This document shows positions 22,541 to 35,318 of a DNA stretch of 64,000 bases, one piece after another. Both the position numbers and the translations under genes were made by a program. The stretch is from Hyparrhenia diplandra (lineage: Eukaryota > Streptophyta > Magnoliopsida > Poales > Poaceae). Position 1 is the stretch's first letter, and the number at the start of each line of letters is the position of its first letter. The notes under the pieces are model-generated. The model ran no database searches. It was not told where the DNA came from and worked only from the letters and a program-made list of their open reading frames with translations. The stretch is taken from assembly GCA_015847255.1 (NCBI GenBank), contig JADLZK010011598.1, forward strand, positions 1-64,000. Reading direction: 5' to 3'.

Positions 22541-23050
22541 TTTGAAATCGGGACTTCACCGTATTGCATTAAGAAAGGCCGAAGAAAAAGGCGGTAACAG
22601 GTTACAAGAGGAGACACGAGTAACCCTCGGGTTACCCACGAAATCCCGGACACAAACAAGCGACAAGAAAGCGAAGAGGAGGGATGGGGCGGACCCTCCA
22701 ACTAACAACCTCGACGGCTGAACCTATTACAATTAAAAGACCACACAACACCGGGGTAGCTAGCGCGATCGAGCCATAGCGACCACAGCGGCAAAGCATC
22801 CGCTAGAAGATTGTGGCCAAGCATCCGTCGGAGGAAAGGCGACAACGGCGGCAAAGCATCCGCTAGATAAGCCGGGCGGCCAAGCATCCGCCCGGACCAA
22901 CCTCGGCGACAAAGCATATGCGGAAAAGGCGGCGACCACTACGGCGGCAAAGCATCCGCCAAACGACGCGCGACCTCGGCGGCGCGCGCGCACAGACGCG
23001 CGCCGGCTCGTAACGGCCGCGACCTCGGCACACATCTAGGAAGCGCTGGG
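22541..23050. other. GC-rich insert with a short tandem motif
   Basis: Second piece of foreign DNA inside leader copy 1. Between 22785 and 22965 the word GGCAAAGCATCCGC (or GGCCAAGCATCCG) occurs about six times at roughly 30-bp steps. No gene is supported. Confidence 0.5.
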
Positions 23051-23330
23051 TTGCTCAATGGTGCTAGTATTGGAAGGGGAAGGCGAGGCGGGGCGGGCGG
23101 GGTGCGGTGGGGCCGGCCGCCGTTGCGCCAAGCGCCACCGTTGCCAACAGTCTAATCCGCGGCGGGAAGATTGCGGCGAGCCTCGGTAATCATCTCGAGG
23201 CGAGCAGTTTACTTCTGTATCTGGGTTTCATGTTGTTATCTACGTACTCCATTCCAATTTCCACAGCCGGCCCTCGAGCTCTGCTCTCCCGGGTCAGTGG
23301 GTCACCTGGCGCCAGATTAGAAGCCTGACT
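23050..23330 (+). promoter_or_regulatory. NLR leader copy 1, second part
   Basis: It resumes the leader match with GGTGCTAGTaTTGGAAgGGGAAGGC and continues to GTAATCATCTCGAGGCGAGCAGTTT. In copies 2 and 3 the GTAATC/GTAAGT follows CAG as a good 5' splice site. Here the preceding bases are CTCG, so the site is weakened. Confidence 0.6.
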
Positions 23331-23359
23331 GTCTGAGATCTGCTATGCTGACAATTAAC

Positions 23360-24016
23360 CGTCTAAAAACTCATGTCAGTTAACATGCTCTTTGCTGCTA
23401 AAGTTCTAGAATTGCTTGTCAACAACGTTTTCAGAGCATCGATTCAATTCTTCCTGGAAATGATGGTTACACAGATGGCTCGAACCAATTACACTTCTTT
23501 ATCGACCTGAACCAATTAGTAGGTGCTGCAAATAGGTCCCTCCCTGGAATCCTGGTGGAGTAGGAAGACAACCAAAACCAAGATGCCCTTCACTTTTAAA
23601 AGTTTTCATTCTTGTATTTGTAGTTGACATTTTTATTATTCTAACATGTTGCAGATATTAAACTAAACAGTCGTGATCATGATTCGGTGGGGGTGGTTCT
23701 CACTGGTTTCGTTGAACTTTCCTGCCTTCAAAGTCAACAGGAAATGTACAAATGATCGCTAGCGTGCATTGAGGCCTTGATCATATGGACAGGTCCAGCA
23801 AGCTTGCTATAGCGTTGGCGTAGATGAGCTTAGGGGCACCAAGAAGTTTTATGTGCCTTTACACATTGGGTGCCCACGTCCACGCCACTTGATCCTTCTC
23901 CTTTCTCCCTGAGATCTCTCTGCCGACTCCTCGAGCAGCTGCATCGAAGGAGATCGGCTGGGCGAGCTGCCATCAGTTCAGTTCCTCAGTCGCGCGACCC
24001 GAAGTGCAGCTTGAGA
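23360..24016 (+). promoter_or_regulatory. NLR-A upstream region with short ORF block
   Basis: Contains MLFAAKVLELLVNNVF (from 23385), a short frame that stops after about 45 codons, then ACATGTTGCAG/ATATTAAAC (23647), a good 3' splice site. A 260-bp part immediately upstream of NLR-A matches 42350-42573 before NLR-C. The coding part is therefore probably preceded by one or more introns in the 5' UTR. Confidence 0.5.
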
Positions 24017-26779
24017 ATGGATATAGTGAATGGCTTCTGGTCAGTCGGCATGGGCATGGTCCAAGCGCCCGACTGAGCTGCAGCGCTTGAAAGCAGGACT
24101 GCCTCAAGAACAAGCTGCTTTCTGCTCGATCACTCATCACTGCAGCGAATGGGGCATGTTCAAGGCGTGGAGCTGGGCGCCCTTCTCGTGAAGCTCAAGC
24201 ACGCCACCTATGATGCCGAGGACCTTCTCCGCGAATACCAAGACAGGGAGCTGCAGCAGAAGTTTGAGGACGCCGGCAGGAGCAGGGCAGGTCAGATCAG
24301 ATCATATCATCTGTTAAGAAAAACACTATAACTTTTGCCATTAGAATTCAAAGGATAAAGGACGCCCAAGACAAGCTCGACAGGGTTATGGCTCTGGTTG
24401 AGAAAGAGCTATCTTCCATGGGTCTTGATCATGTTGGGTCTGTGCAGTTCATGCCAACAACCACTGAAGTCATCACGGCTTCTCAAGTGTGTATGGCCGT
24501 GACACAGAACGGGATCAACTGATGGAGATGCTGGGTGTGACTGCGACCATTGACCGTGAGGATGAATTTAATCAGGTGATCACTCAATTGCACATGCCAC
24601 TCACTATGGACAGTACACCTGCAGGGTCCAGAGGAAAGAGCAAAGCAGCAACAGGCCGTGGTGCCCTCGCATCCACGCACAAAATAAGCCAAGAGACTCA
24701 AAGGCAACAGAGGCAGTATCACCCGACTCGCAGAGACTATTACTAACTCCTTCACCAGCCAAGTTCCTGTCTTGCCGATTTTTGGCATTGGCGGGATGGG
24801 GAAGACCACCCTGGCTCAACTCATCTACAACAATGAAAGTGTGCAAGCTCACTTCACTGAGAGGATATGGGTCTGTGTTTCGGACTTTTTTAACATTGAA
24901 AGGATGACAAATGAGATTTTCAAGACCATCTCTGGTTCAAACTCTGACCTACCCTGTGGTTCTGACCTTAAAGCAGAAATGAAGGAGCAGCTGAAGAGCA
25001 TAAGGTTCATTTTGGTGTTGGATGACATTTCGCAGATGAACCAACGGCAATGGGAGTCTTTTTACGCATATTTGAGGGATGGACTTGAAGGCAGCATGAT
25101 CGTAGTGACTACAAGGCATGAAAACATTGCTCAGCTTGTCGCAACCAGCAACTGCAAGCCTGTCCAACTCAAAGGATTGCCCGACAATGCATTTTGGGAA
25201 TTCTTCAAGAAATGTGCATTTGGTAGAGAGCACCCAGAGTCATATCCTCGCTTGCAAGAGATTGGTCGAAGAATTTCTTCAAAGTTGTGTGGTAGTCCTT
25301 TAGCTGCCAAAACACTTGGACGCTTGTTGAATAGTAATCAGAATGAGGAACATTGGATTTTCATAAATGATCATGAGTTATGGGAGCAGGAACAACAAGA
25401 GGGTGATATATTACCTGCTCTTCGACTGAGTAACTTGTATCTCCGACCTCAACTTAGGAGATGCTTTGCATTTTGCAGCATGTTTCCAAAAGATTATAAC
25501 CGAAAGGCATAAGATTGTTGACATTTGGGTGGCAGAGGGCTTTGTTGAACCACAGGGGAACCTGCACCTTGAAGACATAGGGATCAGATACTTGGATGAA
25601 CTGAGAGGCGGTGTCTTTTCCAAACTGATCAAAGTTCCCTAATCATGATAGAAATGTAATGCATGACTTGATCCATGATACTGCACAGCATGTTTCTATG
25701 CATGAATGCTTGTTGATGACAGATTTGAGCTACTCACGTGGACTTGAGTTTCGCCATATATCAGTTCAGGTCTACGGTAAATCCTTGAGCACAATGAAAA
25801 ACATTCAGCATTTGAATAAATTGCGTTCACTTAGGTTCGGTTCAAATTGGATGCTGAGATCACTTGGTTCGGTCAGCTGTCTAACATCCTGTTTTTGAGC
25901 CTAAAAGGATGCAAGCTACTGAAGCTACCAGAAAGCATATGTCAGTTGAGTAGCCTTCATTATCTTGACATATCCTGCAGCCTTATAAAAGAACTCCCAG
26001 AGAGATTCTGGTGCCTTTACAGCCTACAAATTGTTGATGCAATCGGTTCAGGTATAAAAACAGTTCATAAGGATGTAACTAAGCTAATCAACTTGCGCCG
26101 ACTAGCACTGCGAAAATGTGCTTCTATTTCCTTATCGAAGCTGCCTCACCTAGGAAATCTATCTTGCCTTCGAAACTTGAGCTATTTTACAGTTGGGAAT
26201 CAGGAAGGGTCGTCAATTGCTGAGTTGAAGGGCATGAATCAGATCAGAGGAACACTATGTATAACATCTGTTAAAAATGTGAAGAGCAAGGAAGATGCTG
26301 CTGAGGCTAGGCTCGTTGACAAGAAATACCTCAAGGAATTAGAGCTAAACTGGCGACAGTCTACAAAAACTCAGATGCCGAGACCTGGTGACAATGAAGT
26401 GACTGACAGCTTGCGCCCTAATGAGAGAATTGAATGCCTTAAAGTCGACGGTTTTTGGGGTAATAGGCTACCAAGTTGGTTTAATCCAGGAGACCTACAA
26501 AATTTAAGAAGATTTGAGCTTTCCCGTTGCCATTGCTTGGCCAAACTTTATCGATCCCCACTTTGCTGGTGGCACACAAGTTGATTCAACCGGTCAGCAT
26601 GCAAGCAGCAGTGCCAATTGCAGCAATGGCATTTCAGCCCCTGCCTTCACACACCTCACTTATATAACAATTTTGCCGAATGCAAGGGGGTGAAAAATCT
26701 TGACCAGTTCTTGTCCCCGAAGAACATGCCATCTATCAAGTCCATATCTCTTTTATTCTGTAAGGATCTAGAATCATTA

Positions 26780-27207
26780 TGTTATGACAGGAAATCAGTA
26801 CCGGAGGCGCGGCCACAAGAGTGGCTAAGAGCGCAAGAGCGGGGAGAAGGCGGCCGGGCCGGGAGTGCATGGCGACGGGCGGGTCTTGCGAGTTTGTTGA
26901 AGACTTCGGTTATCCGATCCTAAGATTCGAGGATCTCATTTATTTAATTTGTCAATTCGTTTAGCATTTGTAATTCCTAAGATTGAGGGAGAGGATTGTT
27001 AGGGTGTGTGGTATAAGTATCCGAACTTGATAATTATGAAAGGCAGCGAGGCGAGTTATCTCTCTCGGCCTTTGTTCATCGTCATTTGTTGTCTCTCGTT
27101 CTCGTTCTCCTCGCCGTCGACCACGGCGGCTCCGACACCTCGTAGGGGATATCGACCCGGCCGCCCCCGATCATTCCTACCCACTCGAAACTCCACAAGC
27201 CATAACA
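26780..27207 (+). repeat. 5' LTR of the NLR-A chromovirus
   Basis: 428 bp, from TGTTATGACAGG to CCATAACA. It aligns over its whole length with 31915-32350. Differences are a limited number of substitutions and small indels, so the insertion is neither brand new nor ancient. Confidence 0.92.
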
Positions 27208-27223
27208 ACTTGGTATCGGATTC

Positions 27224-30200
27224 CATGGCTACCTCGGGCACTTCCGGTTGCCGATCTCCGTCACCACCGCCCGCCGTCTCTCGGCGCCATCGCCGCCCAG
27301 CCGGTGTGGTCTCCTCTCGAGCCATCGTCCAACCATCACGCACCCATAATAGCCCGCGATACACCGCCATACCCCAACGCCCTCCATGCCCTCACCGCCG
27401 CCATCTCGGCCTGCAGCGTCGGTGGGTGACTTTTCGCTGCCCGGCCACCGTCGAAGGTCGCTCCATGCCAATGGCGGCGGCCGTCTTGCCATTTGGCCTT
27501 CGGCTATGGTGGCATCCCGGCCTTGCCGGCCGTCGCCCGATCCTCTTAGAGATCATGACTACGCCATCATACCCGACCATGCCATTCCCCCTCCCACACC
27601 GGCCGCCACCTTCGTCCCGCTTCTTTGTCATCACATCCACCCTCAAGCACCGACCCGCGACCTTCCCATCACCCGGATCAATTCCCATTCCCTTCCCGGT
27701 GTCGTCCTATTCGGAGATCATGAACATGACCCTACCCATGGCCAGCGCCGGCGGCACTCCACCACCACGGCCCCATCGCCCGCCGGATCACGGGGTTTCC
27801 ATGTCCCCCCCCTTTCCATAAGCTCACCTTTCCCACCTTCGATGGCAAGGAGGACCCCCTGGGGTGGCTCAACAGATGTGAGCAATTCTTCCGGGCACAG
27901 CAAACACCGCCGGGGGAACGAGTGTGGTTGGCCTCCTTCCACCTCACTGGGGTGGCGCGGCAATGGTACAGTGGTCTTTGGAGCGGACCCATGGCGCCGC
28001 GGATTGGGCCACCTTCAAGCACCTCTGCCACCAGCGGTTCGGGCCGGCGCTCACGACCAATCACTTGGCCGAGCTGGCGCGTCTGCCGTTCACGTCGTCG
28101 GTGGAGGCCTATGCACAAGCGTTCCTGGCGCGGCTCGCTCACGCGGGTCCCTTGGCGCCACTGTAGCAGGCCCGGTTGTTCACCGGGGGTCTGCTGGAGT
28201 CCGTCCGAGTCGACGTCGAGCTTCAAGATCCCCAAGATCTACAGCGTGTCGTGCATTTGGCCCGCGCTTACGAACGGCGGAACACTCCACAGCTGCCGGC
28301 CCTACCGAGCGCCACCAAGTCATCCGGGGTCGCGCCTTGGGGCGCCCTTCTTCGGCTTTCGGCACACTCGGCCACGGCGTCGACACCAATCAACCTGCCG
28401 CCAAAGCCGTTCAAGCGGCTTATGCCGGACCAGATGGCGGAGCGGCGCAAACAAGGGTTGTGCTACAGCGTGATGAACCCTATGTGCGGGGCCACAAATA
28501 TATGGCTTTGTTCTACCTTGAGGTCACGGACTATACGGTGGAAGAGCACGCCGATTCGATGATGATAGTAGCCGGACGCGACCAGCGGCCCCGAAAGAGA
28601 CCACCAAGCGGTCATCTCCCTCCCACGCCATTCTTTGGGATCCGCGAGGACGATGCAAGTCGTCAGCGTTGGTCACGCCCGAGTTCATTGCCACTGTTGG
28701 ACTCGGGCTCGACCCAAAACCGTTAGCAACGCCATGGCCTACCGCCTCCATACGGGCGCCAGCGCCCGTGCGCCGCACGGGGTCACCGTGGCCAGGGGGG
28801 GACGGCGTCGAGTGCCGGCCGCTTCCGCGACCTCAACATCCATATCGATCAGCGGTTTACGGTGCGCGCTCGCCATTCCCTTGGGCGCCTATGACGCTGA
28901 CCACGGGCGTTCCCTTCCTCGCCAAGCGGGTCGATCTTGTGGGACTTGGCGATCTACGCATGGCATTCGGCGCGGAGGGACTTCGGGTGTTACGGCGGCA
29001 TCGGTTCCGCAGCGCTCGGCGTCCGGTCTACGGCGCATCCACTCTATCCGCCAGCGCGGGAGCGATGTTGGAACGCCTCCTCTCGTCCTTCGAGGACGTG
29101 TTCGCCGTGCCCACCAGTCTGCCTCCACCACGCCCATGTGATCACCGCATCCACGCTCCCAAACACGGCGCCGGTGGCCGTTCGTCCATATCGGTACCCG
29201 CAGCTGCAAAAAGATGAGTTGGAGAAACAATGCGCGGAGATGTTGGAGCAAAGGCGTCATCCGGCCAAGCACATCGGCGTTCTCGGCTCCTGTGTTGCTT
29301 GTCAAGAAACAAGGCAGCGTCATGGCGTTTTCGCGTGGACTATCGCGCCTGAACGGCCTGCGGTGAAGGACAAATTTCGATTCAGTCGTGGAGGGGCTGC
29401 TCGACGAGCTCAATGGCGCGCGGTTTTTCACCAAGTTAGATCTACGATCGGCTACCATCAAGTTCGCATGCACCACGAAGATGTTGAAGACCGCCTTCCG
29501 TACTCATGAAGGCCGCCGAGTTCTTAGTGATGCCCCGGCCTCCGCGAACACGTCGGCGGCGTTCCAAAGTCGATGAACGCGGTCTTTGCGGCCTTACCTT
29601 TGTAAAGTTTGTTCTTGTGTTCTTCGACGATATACTCATCCACTGGCCCGACATGGTCATCGCATCTCCAACATGCCAACACGGTGCTCTCGGCCCTCGG
29701 CGCACATCAACCGGCTCAAGCGCCAAAGTGTGCGTTCGTGGCGACCTCGGTGGCCTATCGGGCCACGTCATCCCGAGCAAAAGGCGTCGCCATGGGCGGT
29801 GACAAAGTGGCGGCCGTCTCGACATGGCCTCGGCCATGCTCGTGTGTCTTATTTGCGGGGCTTCCTAGGGCTAGCGGGCTATTACGCCCGGTTCATCGGA
29901 ACTATGGCGCGATCGCGGCCCCCTCACCGCCCTTCGCCGCCAAAGGAAGCATTCGTGCAGTGCGGCGTCGCCGCGGAGGCATTAGCGGCGTGGCGCGATC
30001 CGACGGCCCGGATTCGCGGGTGCCGGACTTCGGTTGCCGTTCGTCGATTGCGATCGTCGGGTCGGTTTTCGGCGCCGTCTTGCGGCAAAGGCGAAGGTGC
30101 GATGGCGTTCTTCGGCCCGGCCATTTGTTGCACGCCACGAGAAGCTCGACTTACGAAAGGCGGTCGGCCTCGTTCGGGCCCGTGTCGTCAACTGCACGCC

Positions 30201-31910
30201 TACCTTTCGGCCGGAGGTTCACCGTCGCACAAACCACTCTCGGCTACGAAGGGCGATCGGCCTCGTTCGGGGGCGGAGGCGCCTACCTTTCGGGCGGAGG
30301 TTCACCGTCGCACAAACCACTATGCTCACGAAATTTACGCTTTCGATCAGCGGCTCTCCACGGTGCCCGGCATCGGTGGGTGAGCAAATTATTTGGCTCA
30401 CGATTTTGCGGTGGAGTACGGACCGGCGTCCTCAACAGCGGTCGGCGCAGCGCTCTCCGATGCAACCAAGAAGATGAGCACGTCCACGCCCTGTCCGGTC
30501 CGTCATTGCGCATCTACGGCGACCTCCGCAAGGGCTCCAGCGGGACACGGACTTGCGGGCCATGCGGGACTTCGGTGGTGGCGGCGTGGAGCGTCGTGGC
30601 GGCGTTCGGGATGGGCTCATCCTCAAGGGCACCGCGTCGTCGTCGAGGGCGTCGAGCTACTCCGGCGGTGATCCACCTTGCCCACCGCGGTGGCCCACGA
30701 GGGACATCGAGGAAGACTCTACATCGCCGTCGTCGGGACCGTCGTGGACCATGATCGCCCGCTTGGTTCGCGAGTTCGTCGGCCTTTGTGCCGTCTGCCC
30801 GGTAGGAACAAGACGAGCCACCTCCACCGGCGGGTTTCCTCTAGCCCCTGGATCCTCCCTCTTCGGTGTGGTCCGACATCGCGATGGACCGTCGGGGGCC
30901 TCCCGCGCGTCAGCGGCAAAAGTGTTATACTAACCGTGGTGGGCGGGTTTTCCAAGCGGCGCATTTCTTGCCTCTCGCCCCCCGTACCACGGCATCCTCG
31001 GTGGCTGCGAGTTTCATCGAGGGGTGGTCGGCTCCACGGGTTTCGGTGTCGATCGTCTCGGACCGTGATCCCGTGTTCACCGACAACATATGGAAGGACC
31101 TCTTCAAGAAAGATGGCGTCAAGCTCGGATGAGCACCGGCGTTCCACCCTCAAGCGGATGGGCGGTCAGGGGTGGTGAACGGACGATCGCCATGCCCTCT
31201 TTTGCTGACCCGGGGATCGTCGCGCGCGTGGCGAGTGTTTGCCGTGGGCGAATCTTTGCTACAACCGCGTCGTACCACTCGGCGCTCTCGGACCCACGCC
31301 ATTCGGGTCGTCTCACGGCCGACCACCACCGGCTCTCACGGTGCGTCTGCGGCCGGCTCGCCCGCGGAAACAACGTGGATGGCCTCCTTCATGGCCGGGA
31401 TGCGTTCTGGGCTGGGGTTCGTGATCGTCTACTGCGGGGCCCAAGCATGCCAGAAGACCTCGGCGCCCATCATCGGGCCACGGGTTCAGCGTGGGTGGCC
31501 CGGGTCTTTGCTCCGCATCCTCAGCCGGCCGGTGCGGTCCCAGCGCCCGGGATACGAGGCAAGCTCAACCCTCGCGCCGGCCGGGCCGTACCAAGTCATC
31601 GGCGTATTGGCAATGTCGCATACCGGCTACAGCGCGCGGCGGCGCGGCGTCCACGGCGTGTTCCGTGTGGGGTGCTCAAGCCGTTCCGCGGACGACCACC
31701 AACGGCGGCGCCCGGCGCTACCTCCTCGTCATGGGCGCTCTTTGTATCGGCCGGCTCGGTGGTGCGTGGCCGACTCACGTCGCGGCGTTTGGCGCGTCCT
31801 CATCCGGTGGGCAGGCTTGGAGGACTCGAAAGCTACACGGGGGAGCGGTCGAAGCATTCGCGAGCTCTTCCCTCCTTTCGGCTCGAGGGGCCGGCTGTTC
31901 GTCGAGGGGA
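27224..31910 (+). pseudogene. gag-pol polyprotein of the chromovirus, broken
   Basis: Order of recognisable parts: start ATG at 27224; gag near 27820-28290 (FDGKEDPLGWL, then HLTGVARQWY, QRFGPALT, VELQDPQDLQ and LARAYERR); a zinc-knuckle remnant at about 28450; protease around 28650-28980; reverse transcriptase from about 29150 (PYRYPQLQKDELEKQ, LDELNGARFFTKLDLR, VLVFFDDIL at 29607); RNase H; integrase from about 30700 (HFLPLA, VSIVSDRDPVF at 31043); and a chromodomain-like end at about 31795 (VLIRWAGLEDS). Many frameshifts and internal losses. Chromodomains in this family guide integration toward certain chromatin. This copy cannot encode a working polyprotein as given. Confidence 0.85.
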
Positions 31911-31914
31911 GAGA

Positions 31915-32350
31915 TGTTATGACGGAAATCAGTACGGAGGCGCGGCCACAAGAGTGGCTAAGAGCGGCAAGAGCGGGAGAAAGAAGGCGGCCGGGCCGGG
32001 AGTGCATGGCGACCCGGGCCGAGGAATGCGAGTTTGTTGAAGACTTCGGTTATCCGATCCTAAGATTCAGGATCCTATTTATTTAATTTGTCAATTCGTT
32101 TAGCATTTGTAATTCCTAAGATTGAGGAGAGGATTGTTAGGGTGTGTGGTATAAGTATCCGAACTTGATAATTATGAAAGGCAGCCAGAGATAGAGTTAT
32201 CTCTCTTGGCACTGTTCATCATCATTTTGTTGTCTCTCGTTCTCGTTCTCCTCGCCGTCGACCACGGCGGCTCCAGCCTCGCCCGGGGATATCGACCCCG
32301 GCCGCCCACCAGTCATTCCTACCCACTCCGAAACTCCACAAGCCACAACA
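31915..32350 (+). repeat. 3' LTR of the NLR-A chromovirus
   Basis: 436 bp, from TGTTATGACGG to AGCCACAACA, directly followed by the CATTA target copy and the rest of the NLR-A LRR region. Confidence 0.92.
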
Positions 32351-32764
32351 CATTATCTTCCAATTTTGCAGGATTTGTTTCGTCTCCGAGAGCTGAAACT
32401 GCGTTATTGTGGAAGTTTGGTGTGCCCAAAGTCATGGGAAATGGTTTTTCCCCATTCACTTCGAAGGCTATATATTAACCATTGTGGTCAGCTCGACACA
32501 TTATTTCCATCCTGCATAGAGAAGCTGGCCTCTCTCATTGTCCTGTGCTTGATTAATTGTGACAACGTCGAGTTGATCCCATTGGACTCCATCCCCTGCA
32601 GAAACACGCTCAAATTGTTGCGGCTGGAAAACTGCCACCTCTCCAAGTTGACTACGGAGAAACTGCTAGAGCATCAGGTGCACCTGCCTGTTTGTAGTAG
32701 GAGCCAAATGAAGAATTATTTGAAGTTTGCCGGTGGCCATGGTTTGCAGATTTGTTATGGTTAG

Positions 32765-33389
32765 GCTGATTTTTTGGTTTCCAGTTGGATCAAATAAGCC
32801 GATTTTGCCATATCATTGTATCACCATGCCTTGTTAATTCTGTGTTTGTTTCTCTTCCCCCTTCTTGTGTACGACTAATGAGAAGCCATTGTCTGCCTCT
32901 GTCCTGTGATGGAGATTGAATTCTGTTATTTGGAGCATTACACAAGTTTTAACTGGAAGCTATACAGTACGCTGAAACATATATAAGCTCTGGGCAGTTG
33001 TCAGTTTCTCTGTGTTTCTCCTAGTTGGTGCTGATCAAGTTGTTTTCGGAGGCAGTTTTGCCTGGCCTCTTGTTTTTTTCCTTTACTTTCGGGTCGTTTT
33101 TCCTTTGCTAGTTGCCGGTACCTGCCTTGCTGAGGTTGGCGCGATTGTAATTAACTTGTTGTATATATGTCTTTTTCCTTTTCCACTATCTAATAAAATC
33201 TGCTGCAAAACTTTTGCTATCCTTAGGGAAAATAAAACATAAGCTGCTAGGTAAGGGTCCATAAATATAGAATAATTGTTTCTCATAAGCTTTCTGTGTG
33301 AACATTAAGAGACCGTACACAATCGTGGGTCAGATTACCTTCCCCACCAGTGCCCACTCCATCGTCGGCATCGCTGAATCTTCTTCCTC
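32765..33389. other. 3' flank of NLR-A; no gene seen
   Basis: Unlike the other NLR copies, this flank does not match 39674-41170 or 45769-46800, so the end of the duplicated unit was replaced here. It has 3'-UTR-like A/T-rich sequence with AATAAAAC (33189, 33229). Confidence 0.4.
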
Positions 33390-33414
33390 AAAAAAAAAAA
33401 AAAAAAAAAAAAAA
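33390..33414 (+). repeat. poly(A) run of 25
   Basis: An uninterrupted run of 25 A after TCTTCTTCCTC. It may be the tail of a retroposed sequence ending here, but I find no matching target duplication. Confidence 0.6.
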
Positions 33415-34780
33415 CACTCCACCACATCACCCTCTTTTTTTCGGTCAGGTTGAGCCGTTTCAAGAGGTCTGTGATGTTTGGGGCAGAATAATGTACCCCC
33501 CAGGTTTACGGTTCTAGAGCCGTCAATGATTGGTGAACCGGCGGTTCACACCCACCCCCCCCCCGTCGTCCACCTCCTGCCGATGCCATTGCTGCAACTT
33601 GCTAGATCGGGATCGGGGAAGAACACAAACTCAGAATCACCAGGGGGGCGGCTCCGTGAAAATCGGATCACTAAGGCCATCCTTTCGAGCAGATCTACAC
33701 AGAAGTTTTGTTAGAAATAGAAGGTGGACAACCTAGATTCACTGCATTATTGGACTTATATATTTTATCATAAACCCATCCGAGTTATATGTTTCTCCAC
33801 TGTGTTGTGAAGTTTATGTTTGTATCCATTATCGTTGAGATGGCAATATATAAGTCTCAACAATTGTTTGCCATGTGTGTGCTTTTTTTTTTTTTGTCCT
33901 CTTGGATGCATGCAACCGTAACATTTCCTGCAGCACTGTTTTTGGTGATTGCGATGGCCAATGGCTTGACGTGGAATACCCATTGTCCCACTGCCATAAT
34001 TTGAATCTAGCTCAAGTGCTCAACCGGCCTGAACGAAGTAGGATGTGCCCTCCACAAAGTCCACAAGCAATCCCCTGGTTGGGCTTAGTCAGTGAAAGAG
34101 GTAGGCCCAACGGCCCAACTCCCGTGCTGCATTCGGTCACCACTCACACGAGCCCATGAATCCACCGTCACCATCCCCGACTCCCAGCTCCCAGCGGCGG
34201 TCGGGATTCCGGCGACGAAGACCGCACAGCGCCGCCACCATCCCCCCGCCCCTGCTCGATCATCACTCTCTGAGTTGTGAGATGTCCTGAGGCGCAGTTG
34301 GTGGTTAATCGAGAACTAGCGCGGCGGGCGGAGATTAGGAGCATCCCCGGGATGGGGAGAAGAGGTGCGGATCGATTTCAGACTTCGAACCTTACATTCT
34401 GCTTCTATCGAGCTAGTATGGACTGGGGCCGTCGTTGTTCCAGCTCCCTGCTGTACTCTACTAGTGCAAGTGCACTGCATTTTTTTATTTTTTGACTCGT
34501 CTCTCTGATTCCTGAAGCACGGACAATTAAATCTTGTAATTTCTATTAAATTAAGTAAGTCGGTGTAATTTTTTGCGAGTAAGGCCTTGAGCCTGCTGTT
34601 GATGCTGATCGATTGGCCAACTTAATTAGTAATGTGTATTTCTTTAAGCAGGTTTCTCCTTCAGGGCTTATGCAACTGAGTAATGAATGGTATGTGACTA
34701 TGCTATTTCGAAAAAGACCCATTGTTGATGATTCTGTATGGTTTTTCTCTAGGTTCTCATTCTACTTCTCGTTTGTTTGA
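33415..34780. other. intergenic; possible leader of an unknown transcript
   Basis: A GC-rich part at 34060-34440, starting GGCCCAACGGCCCAACT and holding several short frames, resembles a promoter plus 5' UTR. No coding exon follows. The rest is A/T-rich without recognised features. Confidence 0.3.
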
Positions 34781-34789
34781 CAGCTAGTA

Positions 34790-35318
34790 GTGGCCTATGA
34801 GGTAATTGTTAGATTGATCTCTATCCCGAGTTGGGCCCAACGGACCAACCGGGCCTTGACCTCGCGCCCTGATCGGGAGAGCCCAACCCATCTATGGTTG
34901 GAGGGCCCCTGTCACACTGCGCAATATAAAAAGAGAGGTGGGGGCCGCAGCACTGTTCACGCGATTGACAGCCGCCACTCTCCCCACCTACAATCCCTAA
35001 TCCGATCTAATTGAGGGGCGCAGCAAGTGACGGGAAGCACCTCCCGTCGCGCGGTCGCCCCTTGCATCGATCCCACTCCACCGACCGTCGCTGCCAAAGG
35101 CAGAGAAGACCGATGGGGGACTCCAACACCGCCGCCGCCGGATCAAGCACCGCCGTCCCTGCCAAGACTTCCGATGGTCGGTAACTCACCCTACATCCCC
35201 TCTGCTTTTCCCGTTTACCCAGTAGATCATGTAGGTGCTAGGTTATCTAGGGTTGTTCATCTTGTTTCTATAAATGTCATCCATCTAGATGTCACTGCTA
35301 GATCGATCCTATGGTTGT
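34790..35318 (+). repeat. LTR-like segment
   Basis: Contains GCGCAATATAAAAAGAGAGG (TATA box, about 34920) followed by a GC-rich CACCGCCGCCGCCGG part and AACCGATGGGGGACTCC-like leader text of the kind found in LTR elements. The borders are not visible and no internal region follows. The Stowaway element at 35319 marks its right side. Confidence 0.32.

Larger units (their letters stand above)
26780..32350 (+). mobile_element. complete Ty3/gypsy chromovirus inserted in NLR-A, target duplication CATTA
   Basis: Length 5571 bp. LTRs at 26780-27207 and 31915-32350 both start TGTTATGAC and end ACAACA/ATAACA. The 5-bp sequence CATTA stands directly before (26775-26779) and after (32351-32355). A primer-binding-like site TGGTATCGGATTCC follows the 5' LTR, and a purine run GAGGGGAGAGA (31904-31914) precedes the 3' LTR. 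Size, short LTRs and the C-terminal chromodomain remnant suggest a Reina-type chromovirus. Removing it and one CATTA restores the NLR-A reading order. Confidence 0.93.
24017..32764 (+). pseudogene. NLR-A: CC-NB-ARC-LRR gene, split by a retrotransposon
   Basis: Coding remains lie at 24017-26779 and 32351-32764. From ATG 24017 the coiled-coil part has the EDVID-like YDAEDLLREYQD. The NB-ARC follows: YGRDTERDQ, GGMGKTT (P-loop), FILVLDDI (kinase 2), GSMIVVTTR, CGSPLAAKTLG (GLPL), CFAFCSMFPKD and MHD at 25659-25667. LRRs run from about 25860. NLRs detect pathogen effectors and trigger cell death. It is about 85% or more alike to NLR-B and NLR-C by eye. Frame breaks lie near 24070, 24300, 24488, 24700, 25500, 25610, 25845 and 26560. 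The chromovirus at 26780-32350 sits in the LRR, and the last LRRs resume after it with a diverged end. It cannot give a full protein. Confidence 0.9.

Noticed and set aside
27006..27821. Frame crossing the 5' LTR into gag as a separate gene
   Set aside because: It begins within the LTR and is explained by the chromovirus leader and gag start.
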